The notes under the pieces were generated by a model that was given only the letters and a program-made list of their open reading frames with translations, did no database searches and was not told the DNA's origin. This document shows, in pieces, positions 24,086-32,989 of a stretch of 64,000 nt of DNA. The translations under genes were made by a program, and so were the position numbers. Source of the stretch: Macrostomum hystrix (Eukaryota; Platyhelminthes; Macrostomidae); contig CATNEN010000024.1 of NCBI GenBank assembly GCA_950097015.1, forward strand, positions 4,388,501 through 4,452,500, written 5' to 3'. Numbering within the stretch: the first letter of the stretch is position 1; every line of letters starts with the position of its first letter.

Positions 24086-24370
24086 CTGTGGTTGGGAAGG
24101 TTTTGGTTAAGCTGGCTGTGAGCTAATCCCATCCCAGATAGCAAATTGTGTTAAGGCTAAAGCAAACAAAAGCTTTTAATTCTGTTGCAGCTACTACAGT
24201 TTACATTCGTTAGGATTCTTGTTATGTTTTTTTTAAATTACACAAAAAATGGTTACAGAATTATGTAAGCATAAATGTTAATTACGTTGGGAACAAGTTA
24301 GACTGTGAATAATTAGCTATGGGTGAGTTTCAATATGAAATATTTAATTATTCATTAGATTGTAGATGAC

Positions 24371-24460
24371 CTTCTTCGGGTTGGACCTCAACTCGGCGGA
24401 GAGCTGGTTCATGCCCCGCAGCCTCTCGTACAGGTAGACCAGGCGACTCCGCAAATCCTT
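24371..24460 (-). CDS. BEST: possible extra bestrophin exon (exon 2b)
   Basis: A GC-rich coding-like island in AT-rich intron, 30 codons, after acceptor CTACGCAG. It reads KDLRSRLVYLYERLRGMNQL and ends NPKK. Its phase (0/0) would keep frame between exon 2 and exon 3. The donor AAG/GTCATC is poor, and exons 2 and 3 also join in frame without it, so it may be a cassette exon or chance. Confidence 0.35.
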
Positions 24461-24477
24461 CTGCGTAGACCAATTTG

Positions 24478-24717
24478 GCATGGTTACAGCATAGCAACAG
24501 CATGGCAACAGCATGGTAGCAGTATTGCAACAATATAGCAACAGCATGGCAACAGCATGGCAACAGCATGGTAGCAGTATTGCAACAATATAGCAACAGC
24601 ATGGCAACAGCATGGCAACAGCATGGCAACAGCATGGCAACAGCATGGCAACAGCATGATAACAGCATGGCAACAGCATGGCAACAGCATGGCAACAGCA
24701 TGGCAACAGCATGGCAG
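24478..24717. repeat. minisatellite, 11-bp unit
   Basis: About 21 copies of AGCATGGCAAC. A compound block (AGTATTGCAACAATATAGC) occurs twice, near 24521 and 24575. It directly abuts the candidate exon 2b on its acceptor side. Confidence 0.93.
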
Positions 24718-25264
24718 TAAAGTACTCAAAGCCAGACATATTTGAGAAGAACTCCTTATTAAGCGCATTCTTTTTTAATTGAATAAATCACTCTTATTAA
24801 AGGAGTGCTTCAATAAGAGTGACTTGGAATTTCTATTTTAATTTCTTCCGAATATCACAATTTTATAACTTTTTAGAACTTTAAGAATTGACAATTAATA
24901 TTTTATTTCCTTCTTATTTGTAACAAAAAGCTAATTCAGACGAAACGACTATGAATAAAAAGTCAGTCATTGAAATCCCTGTTTCAATCGCGAACGTGAC
25001 AAGCTATTCAATATTATTTTTCACGATCTCCACCTTAAAACATGTAATTAGCTCTTAAAACAATTTTTAAGTTCTACAATAGTTTTGTACAGTCAGGCCA
25101 TTAGACAAAAACGCAGGTTAAAATACTGCTAGATTATCATAATATTCATAAAGTAGTGTATAATTTTTATTGGCACAGAATGGTCGGCGACAAGGATAAA
25201 TAAATGCATGCAGGTAAATATGTTCTTCGGTACAGACAAATACAGGAAACACGATAATTCGTTG
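24718..25264. other. AT-rich bestrophin intron, nothing recognised
   Basis: Part of the large intron between exons 2 and 3. There is an imperfect inverted repeat AATAAATCACTCTTATT / AATAAGAGTGACTT near 24780-24825. Confidence 0.4.
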
Positions 25265-26478
25265 CTGTCTCTCCACCTCACTCGCCCTCCATCTGTCCAC
25301 CTCACTCTCCCTCCCTCTGTCCACCTCACTCTCCCTCCCTCTGTCCACCTCACTCTCCCTCCCTCTGTCCACCTCACTCTCCCTCCCTCTGTCCACCTCA
25401 CTCTCCCTCCCTCTGTCCACCTCACTCTCCCTCCCTCTGTCCACCTCACTCTCCCTCCCTCTGTCCACCTCACTCTCCCTCCCTCTGTCCACCTCACTCT
25501 CCCTCCCTCTGTCCACCTCACTCTCCCTCCCTCTGTCCACCTCACTCGCCCTCCCTCTGTCCACCTCACTCTCCCTCCCTCTGTCCACCTCACTCTCCCT
25601 CCCTCTGTCCACCTCACTCTCCCTCCCTCTGTCCACCTCACTCTCCCTCCCTCTGTCCACCTCACTCTCCCTCCCTCTGTCCACCTCACTCTCCCTCCCT
25701 CTGTCCACCTCACTCTCCCTCCCTCTGTCCACCTCACTCTCCCTCCCTCTGTCCACCTCACTCTCCCTCCCTCTGTCCACCTCAATCTCCCTCCTTCTGT
25801 CCACCTCACTCTCCCTCCCTCTGTCCACCTCACTCTCCCTCCCTCTGTCCACCTCACTCGCCCTCCTTCTGTCCACCTCACTCGCCCTCCCTCTGTCCAC
25901 CTCACTCTCCGTCCCACTCTCCACCTCACTCTCCCTCCCTCTGTCCACCTCACACGCCCTCCCTCTGTCCACCTCACACTCCCTCCCTCTGTCCACCTCA
26001 CTCTCCCTCCCTCTGTCCACCTCACTCGCCCTCCCTCTGTCCACCTCACTCTCCGTCCCACTCTCCACCTCACTCTCCCTCCCTCTGTCCACCTCACTCT
26101 CCCTCCCTCTGTCCACCTCACTCGCCCTCCCTCTGTCCACCTCACTCTCCGTCCCACTCTCCACCTCACTCGCCCTCCCTCTGTCCACCTCACTCGCCCT
26201 CCCTCTGTCCACCTCACTCTCCCTCCCTCTGTCCACCTCACTCGCCCTCCCTCTGTCCACCTCACTCTCCCTCCCTCTGTCCACCTCACTCTCCCTCCCT
26301 CTGTCCACCTCACTCTCCCTCCCTCTGTCCACCTCACTCTCCCTCCCTCTGTCCACCTCACTCTCCCTCCCTCTGTCCACCTCACTCGCCCTCCCTCTGT
26401 CCACCTCACTCTCCCTCCCTCTGTCCACCTCACTCTCCCTCCCTCACTCTCCCTCCCCCTCTCTCCCTCACTCTCCTT
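25265..26478. repeat. minisatellite, 24-bp C/T-rich unit
   Basis: About 49 copies of a 24-bp unit containing CTCTGTCCACCTCACTCT. The variant CCGTCCCACTCTCCACCT recurs at about 25910, 26052 and 26148, marking block duplications. The 24-bp period leaves long ORFs open in several frames (430 aa or more); all are repeat artefacts. One strand is nearly pure pyrimidine, which favours triplex (H-DNA) formation. Confidence 0.95.
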
Positions 26479-27294
26479 TATTGGTTAGAATTAGTAATAC
26501 TTTATTGTGGTTGATATTTCTCTGTGTCTCTCTGATTTTCCATTTGACCATTGTAGACAAAATATATTTCAATGAAAGAACGAATATTAAAATGATTATA
26601 TTATATTTTTATCTTCACAGTCGCAAAGTTTATCAGATAGCCAAGAGATTTTCTACCAGAGTATTTGTTAATATCTAGTCATTATATTAAATTGATTCCA
26701 GGGCACCGAGATAAATAATAATAAAGGAATCTGTATACTACAGTTTAAGCTCGAAATAAAAGTACATTCCATGAAAATCTTAAGAAGGCTTTGTACTTAA
26801 TTTTCACAGAGAGAGCGACAGAGAGAGATTAACTTTATAAATCTAAAAAGTTTGAATCACAATAAACTGATTGTTGCAACAGTGCAGCTTACTAAACTGC
26901 AGTCTCAAGGGCCAATTAACGAAATCTAATCGAGTATATACTCGTAACTTGCGCACATAAACACGCTAAGCATTTATGCAAGCAAGTTTACTCATTACGC
27001 AGAAAGAAGAAAATTACTTTTGCGCAATTCTCTGACGGCCAGTTTTCTGCTGGTTTGCACTTCGATATTTCGAGTCTAATGTAAAGGCTGCAAGTTTCTA
27101 GTCTGTCTTAGCACACACTAAATCCGTCACCATAGCAACCCACTCAAAATTTAAAGTAATAAGCATAAAACATGCGAGGTAAAATGGTTATAAAAATGCT
27201 TCTTTGTGAATTTAAATGTTTAGGACCATTACGGCATCTGGAATTCTTTCGCCTTAAACAGAGAACAGGAATATTTAAGGCTATTTAAGGCAAG
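26479..27294. other. bestrophin intron, nothing recognised
   Basis: AT-rich sequence without a recognised exon or repeat. Confidence 0.4.
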
Positions 27295-27610
27295 CTTGTA
27301 GCCTAGTGGTTAGAGCGTCAGACTAACGACTTGAAGGTCGGGGGTTCGATTCCCAAATCCACTGGAACAATTTGTGCCATTTAGCAAGACACTTAACTCT
27401 GCATTGCTTCAGTTCACCCAGCTCTTAAATTGATACCAGCAACAGCTGACAGTTGGGATAATTGAAGGTGGGTGTGGCGTCCCCCCAGTCCATGGACTGA
27501 ACAGCTGTACACAGCCTTCAGATGCGCCGCACAATAGCTGCGACTGTGCTGTTGGCTGCACATCTGGCCCAAACGGGGCAGGTGTAATCAATTATAATTA
27601 TGTATTATTA
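27295..27610 (+). mobile_element. SINE family B copy, near full length
   Basis: Best-preserved head: GCCTAGTGGTTAGAGCGTCA (A box), ACTTGAAGGTCGGGGGTTCG running into the B box, then ATTCCCAAATCCACTGG. The body has GTCCATGGACTGAACAGC and the end GTGTAATCAATTATAATTA. A short reversed piece of the body (CAGTCCATGGACTGAAACC) follows near 27630. Confidence 0.85.
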
Positions 27611-28549
27611 AGGCTACGTATAGCTTTTCAGTCCATGGACTGAAACCACCTCAGCTACGCGAATCTTATAAGTGTCTTGCTCAAGGACGAAATTCGTTTC
27701 TGAGATTCAAACTCCCGAGCGAATGCTTAATAAGTTTTTAATATAATCTTAGCGACACCCTACTTCTCCATTGTAATTTTTCCTCGAAATTTCGTTTCAT
27801 GACGAATAGTGTGTTTGCTTTTCACTTATTTACCAGCGGCATCAGGCCTGGCTATGAACACAGGCTAGTCCAAATAAGGAATTGTGAAAGGAATGCGTGC
27901 AGGCTAGCAGTCTTGACCCAATGTACACGGTGTGGCAGAACCCCATTCTATAGCACTGCATCTATTCGAATAGAAAATTTGTGAACAAAAATATGCACGC
28001 TCCTCTAGATGACAATGGGTGGTTAGTCTATGAGGCTTCTTAAAACTATTAGAGTCTTAATTTCATTCTAACGGCCGTGGATTACATTAAAATAAATTCC
28101 CTTCGATAATTCCCAAGCCTGCCTATCAGATCAGTCGGTGTACATTTCATCGCAAGGTAAATTAATGGTCATGAAAGCTATTAATTTGAGAGGCATTCAC
28201 ACAATGGAGGCGTTTTTTACTATATCTGTCTAAAAAACTGCGGATTCAGGACTGCGGATTAATGTGTATATTATTTCTACAATGGATTCAAATCACTTTG
28301 TCTATGACTAAAACTCGTTCGATAACCAACATCTAACCTGATTCTTGTTTAACCTAATTTTGGCCAAACTACAGTTTGGCGTCATTTTTCATTGGCTGTG
28401 ATCAGTCACGTGTTTGGGCTGTGGTCGTGGGGTGGCTAAATAGATTTAAAGCGTTCTAAAAATTGCAACTAACATCGCTATGCTGGGCTAATCAGATTTT
28501 AGCCAGAGCTATAACACAGAATTAAAGCGTACGAAACTGTGCTCCAATG

Positions 28550-28690
28550 CACTGTGAGAATGTACACTCCCTGACTATGAGAAAGTCAGGGACATGTACA
28601 CAGCAATGTGAGTGTGTCTCGTACAGTATTTGTATCTGTGTGAGTGTGGGCTCAGGAGTGAGCGGAATGGGCAGAACCGCCTCCTGTTGA
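28550..28690 (+). mobile_element. SINE family A fragment, opposite orientation
   Basis: GTGTGGGCTCAGGAGTGAGC, GGAATGGGCAGAACCGCCTC and TGACTATGAGAAAGTCAGGG match the reverse complement of the family A body at 15717 and 46090. Head and distal end are missing. TCCCTGACTATGAGAAAGTCAGGGA is a local hairpin at 28567-28592. Confidence 0.65.
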
Positions 28691-29635
28691 CCTAATAATA
28701 ATGATATTATTAATCCCTAAAATGCATTGCAAGATGAGGGTCTAGCTCCATTAGTTATACATATTCTAGCACTTCTTCACTTGTAATTATAGACGCATTA
28801 GAAAACATAATTAAAAATAATAATTAAGTACTACATTTTCTAGATGACAACACAAAAATATGGTATGTTTCAGTTGCAATAATGTGTATATTGATAAAAT
28901 TGTGTTTAGTAAGTTCGCTAGGGCGCTAATAAGCTATTCTAGTTATATTGGTACACGGTTGCACCTGAGCTGACGGCTGACCTTGTCAATCAGCACTTAC
29001 CAAGTTGGACTTTGCCTGCGGCTGTAATTGTTTTATTAATTGCGCAATTTGTGGATTTGCGATGGATGTTCAGAGAGGCATCGATAAATCATCAGTACAA
29101 GTACATATATTAGTACAAGCGGGAGTATGCTCAACTCTGATACTTAAAAGCGACATTTCTCAGTCAGTTTATCGCTAAGGAAATCGGTGATCCCAATCAG
29201 GGATGTAAGTCTATCGGTGGCAGCGCTAGCTACAGTTGAGGCAGAATTGATGAATAGTCCCCCCGTGGATGTCCCAACCAGCGGGACAATGATGTTGAGC
29301 AGGCAGTTTTTGCCTAATTACGCATGCAAAGCCCAGGGTTAGACGGAACCCATTACTCTATTTTTAGTAAGCGTCTGGCCAGTCAATTGATTGATTAATT
29401 AACAATAGAACTGTCAGCAATGCTTCTCGAGGTTAACGTGAAATATGTCCTGCCATCGATAGTGCACAAAGACTTGAAAAGTTTGTACTATGGCTGAAAG
29501 ATGCTCTACGAGCTAATTCTGGATTCAAGTCCAGGGCAGAAAATATTTTCGGATTCATTTACAAAGTCGTCCGATCTGCGGATCACCAGGAAACAGAGAA
29601 AATGAATATGCACGCCGTGTATGCGAGCGTAGACT

Positions 29636-29870
29636 ATGGGCGTGAGGTGGGTGTCTAGGACGGACAGAGGTTATAAAATTGAATGTACACTCGTGCGTAC
29701 ATTCCGCTGAAAACTGGTCGTAGCTAATCATCGTTGCGTGTGTGAGGTGGGTGTCAAGGGACGGAAAGAGGTTATAAAATTAAATGTACACTCGTGCGTA
29801 CATTCCGCGAGCTGAAAACTGGTCGTAGCTAATCATCGTAGCGTGAGGTGGGTGTCTAGGAGGGGTAGGA
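29636..29870. repeat. tandem duplication, ~105-110-bp unit, about 2.3 copies
   Basis: GTGAGGTGGGTGTCTAGGA, TGTACACTCGTGCGTACATT and AACTGGTCGTAGCTAATCAT recur at about 29641, 29742 and 29843, roughly 100-101 bp apart. The second copy carries a small insertion (GCGAG). Confidence 0.85.
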
Positions 29871-30022
29871 AAGGGAAAAATGACTGTTCAACGAAACCAA
29901 AAAGACAAAATTTTAACGGTCATCGACTCATCGCTAAGGAAGAATTAAATGGATGCCAGTCAATGTCATGAGGTTTTTTATAAATATAAAAATACTTGAT
30001 ATTTTTACAGGCTTTTTAATCA

Positions 30023-30028
30023 TTCCGT
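30023..30028. repeat. target site duplication, left (TTCCGT)
   Basis: TTCCGT immediately precedes the left terminal inverted repeat. The same six bases follow the right one at 45674-45679. Six-base duplications are diagnostic of Polinton integration. Confidence 0.95.
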
Positions 30029-30710
30029 AGTAGTATGCAAGAGGGGGCTTCTAGGACAAAAATAATCGCAGCCTCCATTATCCACAAACCATTACTTTTA
30101 TTATTCCCGAAGAGATCAGGAAAAAAAGGGTCCCCGCCCCTCTAAAAACTCCGTCTCCATATTCTAAATTCTCTACTTTTAATATCCCACATCAGTTTGT
30201 AAGTTGAATATCTAGGACAAAAAATTATCGCAGCCTCCTTATTGCACAAACCATTACCTTTCCTGAAGGAACAAGGTTCCCCCGCCAAAAAAAAAATACT
30301 TTCCAGTTTCTGAACTTGGACAAAACAAATTATCGCAGCCACTCCCTAAGAGATCATGCACAAAATAGCGAAGCTGCAAAAAGCGTGCCAAGACAATCAA
30401 ATTAGCACTAAAATCCCAATCAAGACCCCGAACCTAGGGTGCTCATCCTCCGAAAAAAAATTATATTCTCATTAAAAATGCTCCCAATCGTCTCTCCAGG
30501 ATCTTATTACAAAAGTCATGAGCCTAATTACAAGAGTAAGTACCAATGCAAACGAGAATGCAGCGAGTACATGAAGAAATATTGTCCCAACGTCGATATC
30601 AATGTCCCTAATATTAATCTAGCTCTCCAAAGTCACTGGTTTCATAAGTATGGAGCAATTATAAAGGACTACGACAGCTACTATAACTTTGCAGAAATCA
30701 TTAAGCAGCT
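30029..30710. repeat. left terminal inverted repeat, 682 bp
   Basis: Matches 44992-45673 in reverse complement with no length difference (coordinates sum to 75702 throughout, including identical ORFs at mirrored positions). Sub-motif GCGATAATTT/CAAATTATCGCAGCC recurs several times within it. It also holds the small ORF at 30478. Confidence 0.95.
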
Positions 30711-30714
30711 ATAG
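30478..30714 (+). CDS. small Cys-containing protein encoded in left Polinton TIR
   Basis: A 78-aa ORF starting at ATTAAAAATG, the same start context as other genes of this element. It contains YQCKRECSEYMKKYC (three closely spaced Cys in a basic/aromatic segment) and DINVPNINLALQSHWFHKYG. Nearly the whole ORF is in the inverted repeat, so a second copy exists at 44976-45224. This left copy stops four bases beyond the repeat, so its C-terminus is KQL. Function not recognised; conservation between repeats may simply reflect their recent identity. Confidence 0.5.
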   Translation: MLPIVSPGSYYKSHEPNYKSKYQCKRECSEYMKKYCPNVDINVPNINLALQSHWFHKYGAIIKDYDSYYNFAEIIKQL

Positions 30715-31011
30715 AACACGCTGCATTAAAATCGATATTTTACGTACGAGCGTTTGATATTTTGCTGTGTGGCGGGTGGATGTTGAGCGGAATGTGTAAG
30801 GCAGCTGTTTCTTGTCTTAGTTCACAGCGCGAGCGGTGTTGGTAGTCACTCCCAGTTGGCTCCACCCCCCCCCCCCCCCCCCAATACGCTCAAACGTGAG
30901 CTCAACGTCAGCTCTTAAAACAAACGTGAGCTCAGCCCGCCCTTTTCGCCGCCTCTTCCTAAAGTTATTTTACACTTCTCAACCGAAACCGTAATAGCTT
31001 CTACTTCATCT
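30711..31011. other. Polinton non-coding spacer with poly-C tract
   Basis: A run of 17-18 C lies around 30867-30882, followed by the repeated ACGTGAGCTCA (30894 and 30924). No ORF with family features. It is upstream of the 221-aa ORF and may carry its promoter. Confidence 0.5.
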
Positions 31012-31677
31012 ATGGATGTCGATTGGTGTATAAACCTGTCTGGCGAAACAGTGCAACGGAGCCTATGTGAGGTCTTATCTGAGACTTTAGCAGAAATCAA
31101 GGATCCAGTTAGAGCTGCGCAGAAACGACAAAAGATCGCCGCATTTTTCAAGCTCAACGAAGAGTCGCTGCAAATGGAAGTCCTCACTCTAACGCGGCTG
31201 CAGAAGAAGGCCGCGAGTGATCGCGTGGCGGCGCTTGATGCAGAGCGGCGAGCTAAGCGCAAAGAAGACTTCAAACAGAAGCTCCTCGCTTCACGAATTC
31301 CCCAAGCAGATGTTGGGAAACCTGCCGATGATGAAAGCGGTGATGTGGTAGAGCGTCTGCAGTGCGCTCTGTTTCGTCTGAGAAGGTCGCAGAAGACTGG
31401 TCTGCATCATGCGATCCAATGTGGAAAACTCTTGTTGACATTTAAAGCCAGTAATAAAAACAGCGGTAAGAAGGCACGAAAGCAGCATTTTGACTACCTT
31501 CTTGATCAAGTAAACCTCAAGGTTTCGTCAGCAAATCTTTATATGAAGTTGTTCAAGCTGGAAAGTGAATACCCTGGTCTTAGGCAAGTCTCCCTGCCGC
31601 TTCGTGATTTGAACACCAATATGTCAATATTAGTTGAAATCCTTGAGGATGATCAGTTATGGAAGCAACTTGTTTGA
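31012..31677 (+). CDS. 221-aa protein, possible DUF3102-like DNA-binding domain
   Basis: Basic protein. The N-terminal 110 residues are charged and probably helical, with VLTLTRLQKKAASDRVAALD and many Arg/Lys. Residues about 120-190 read LHHAIQCGKLLLTFKAS, then FDYLLDQVNLKVSSANLYMK, resembling the bacterial/phage 'h.AI..G..L...K....F..wL......S...A..yM' pattern of DUF3102-type helix-turn-helix proteins. That comparison is from memory. It is the first gene inside the left repeat, away from the structural genes, so an early regulatory or replication role is plausible (inference). Unlike its neighbours it is GC-richer at the start and lacks the AAAAATG context (CTTCATCTATGG), so it may have different expression or origin. 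Confidence 0.6.
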   Translation: MDVDWCINLSGETVQRSLCEVLSETLAEIKDPVRAAQKRQKIAAFFKLNEESLQMEVLTLTRLQKKAASDRVAALDAERRAKRKEDFKQKLLASRIPQADVGKPADDESGDVVERLQCALFRLRRSQKTGLHHAIQCGKLLLTFKASNKNSGKKARKQHFDYLLDQVNLKVSSANLYMKLFKLESEYPGLRQVSLPLRDLNTNMSILVEILEDDQLWKQLV

Positions 31678-32398
31678 CAATAGGCGCAGAAACTCTAGCC
31701 TGCTTCGGATTGGCCAGAAAAAGTTAACGCGTTGGCTTTTTTTTCCTATTGCAACTTTTTTTAGAAAGCTCTAGTATGCTTCGGATTGGCCAGAAAATGT
31801 TAACGCGTTGGCATTTTTCCCTATTGCAGAACAAAAAAAAAAGAGAAATAGTTGTAGTAAGTGTATTACGTAAAATATTTTTGTGGTATATTGACGCTTC
31901 CTATTAGTCAGAAAAGGCTAATATGCTATTTACCCTATTTCCTGAATAAAGTGACAGACGCAATTAAAAAATCTGCTTTCCTATATCTGAGTAGTATGCA
32001 AGCGGGGGTCACCAGAATTTTTTAAGTGACCATCTTTGATTTAAATTTTGGTAGAAGAATTTCCTCGAAAATTAAATGATGCGCTTCAACATACAAAAAA
32101 AGTGTTCAAAACAATTCAAATTTATTCTTTGAAGATTCAAATTTATTCTTTGAAGATTCAAATTTATTCTTTGAAGATTCAAACGCATAATTAGGTAGCT
32201 CATTATCTTTGAATCTTCAAACGCATAATTAGGTAGCTCATTATCTTTGAATCTTCAAACGCATAATTAGGTAGCTCATTATCTTTGAATCTTCAAACGC
32301 ATAATTAGGTAGCTCATTATCTTTGAATCTTCAAACGCATAATTAGGTAGCTCATTATCTTTGAAGATTCCAATACGAGTATTCTTAAGCAACAAGAA
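31678..32398. repeat. Polinton spacer: 85-bp direct repeats and 38-bp minisatellite
   Basis: GCTTCGGATTGGCCAGAAAA followed by GTTAACGCGTTGGC occurs at about 31700 and 31777, with a diverged third copy near 31898. From about 32115 to 32368 a 38-bp unit (CTTCAAACGCATAATTAGG, AGCTCATTATCTTTGAAT) repeats about five times after three copies of TTTATTCTTTGAAGATTCAA. TTTGAAGATTCAAA is palindromic, so each unit can form a hairpin. Possible replication or regulatory region. Confidence 0.85.
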
Positions 32399-32400
32399 AA

Positions 32401-32474
32401 ATCGGATTCGAACCACAGGCTAAAAGTTTGCAACTGCATGCCAACCACACGCCATACCAACTATGCCAGCGAGC
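32401..32474 (-). other. tRNA-like element with pol III boxes inside the Polinton
   Basis: Minus strand: GCTGGCATAGTTGGTATGGC (A-box-like, with a CAT/ATG D-stem) and, about 45 nt on, GGTTCGAATCC, a perfect B box, followed by TTTTTC near 32398. A GCGTG/CATGC anticodon-like stem with a 7-nt loop can form. The T-arm pairs poorly and base 33 is not U, so it is not a normal tRNA gene. It could be a SINE relic, a degenerate tRNA or a pol III-transcribed RNA. Confidence 0.4.
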
Positions 32475-32504
32475 GATCTCTAGCCAGTACGATGGAACTC
32501 CTAT

Positions 32505-32963
32505 TTAGCCTGCAAATGTGTGTTCTGCTCTCTCAACCCCCAGCTCTTTCAGCAGTCTTCCCAGTTCTTTACTTGGCGCATGCAATACAAAGCCCACCCC
32601 ACCAATCCCCAACCCCAACTTTGTCTTACCAAAAATAACAGCTTTAACTAGTTTCCGAGCGATCGATTCCCTCCACCCGCTTGAAGTCCCCATATTGTCT
32701 AGCTTTCTAAGCATTTCTTTGTCCCAGCGAGTCTTCTCCTCTGGAAAATCCCTATACTTAATATCATGCCACATACAGACAGAGTCTAGCTCGTTCACAG
32801 GCTCATGCCCAGGATTTGGATTATTGTTTTTATCTAGCTGTATTTCAAGCGGATTCAAAGGCCCACAATATTTGTAGCCGGGAATTGTCCAGCCTTTGTT
32901 TGGATGAGGAAGCTTTTCTACCAGTCCATGTGAGTCTAAGTTTCCACCAGAGCGTTGCATCAT
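32505..32963 (-). CDS. phospholipase A2-domain protein (parvovirus-type)
   Basis: A 152-aa ORF starting after TTTTTTATAAAAATG. Residues about 26-70 hold PGYKYCGPLNPLE (Ca2+-binding-loop-like YxGPxN) and, after an insertion, EPVNELDSVCMWHDIKYRD, the His-Asp catalytic pair of secreted and parvoviral PLA2s. The combination of the PGYKYxGP motif and EPVN preceding the HD helix is typical of the viral group. Family knowledge: such domains on virions breach endosomal membranes. The C-terminal 60 residues include a Gly-rich hydrophobic stretch (KTKLGLGIGGVGFVLH). It is transcribed divergently from the integrase, start codons about 26 bp apart. A virion entry-enzyme role is inferred. Confidence 0.75.
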   Translation of the reverse strand: MMQRSGGNLDSHGLVEKLPHPNKGWTIPGYKYCGPLNPLEIQLDKNNNPNPGHEPVNELDSVCMWHDIKYRDFPEEKTRWDKEMLRKLDNMGTSSGWRESIARKLVKAVIFGKTKLGLGIGGVGFVLHAPSKELGRLLKELGVERAEHTFAG

Positions 32964-32989
32964 TTTTATAAAAAATTAAATAAAAAATA

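Larger units (their letters stand above)
27611..30022. other. bestrophin intron up to the Polinton
   Basis: No exon recognised. It contains the SINE A fragment at 28550 and the tandem duplication at 29636, which have their own entries. Confidence 0.4.

Noticed and set aside
25118-26488. Three overlapping ORFs of 426-436 codons on both strands
   Set aside because: They are the 24-bp minisatellite read in frames kept open by an eight-codon period; antisense frames are equally open and lack any fold.
27295-27370. Functional tRNA gene (GCCTAGTGGTTAGAGCG ... GGTTCGATTCC)
   Set aside because: A and B boxes are tRNA-like, but the acceptor stem does not close and the sequence continues into a body shared by four other copies: a SINE head.
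30142-30342. 66-aa ORF identical at 45360-45560
   Set aside because: Lies in the terminal repeat; lacks the AAAAATG start signature and runs through the repeat's own sub-motifs. The mirrored identity only reflects the inverted repeats.
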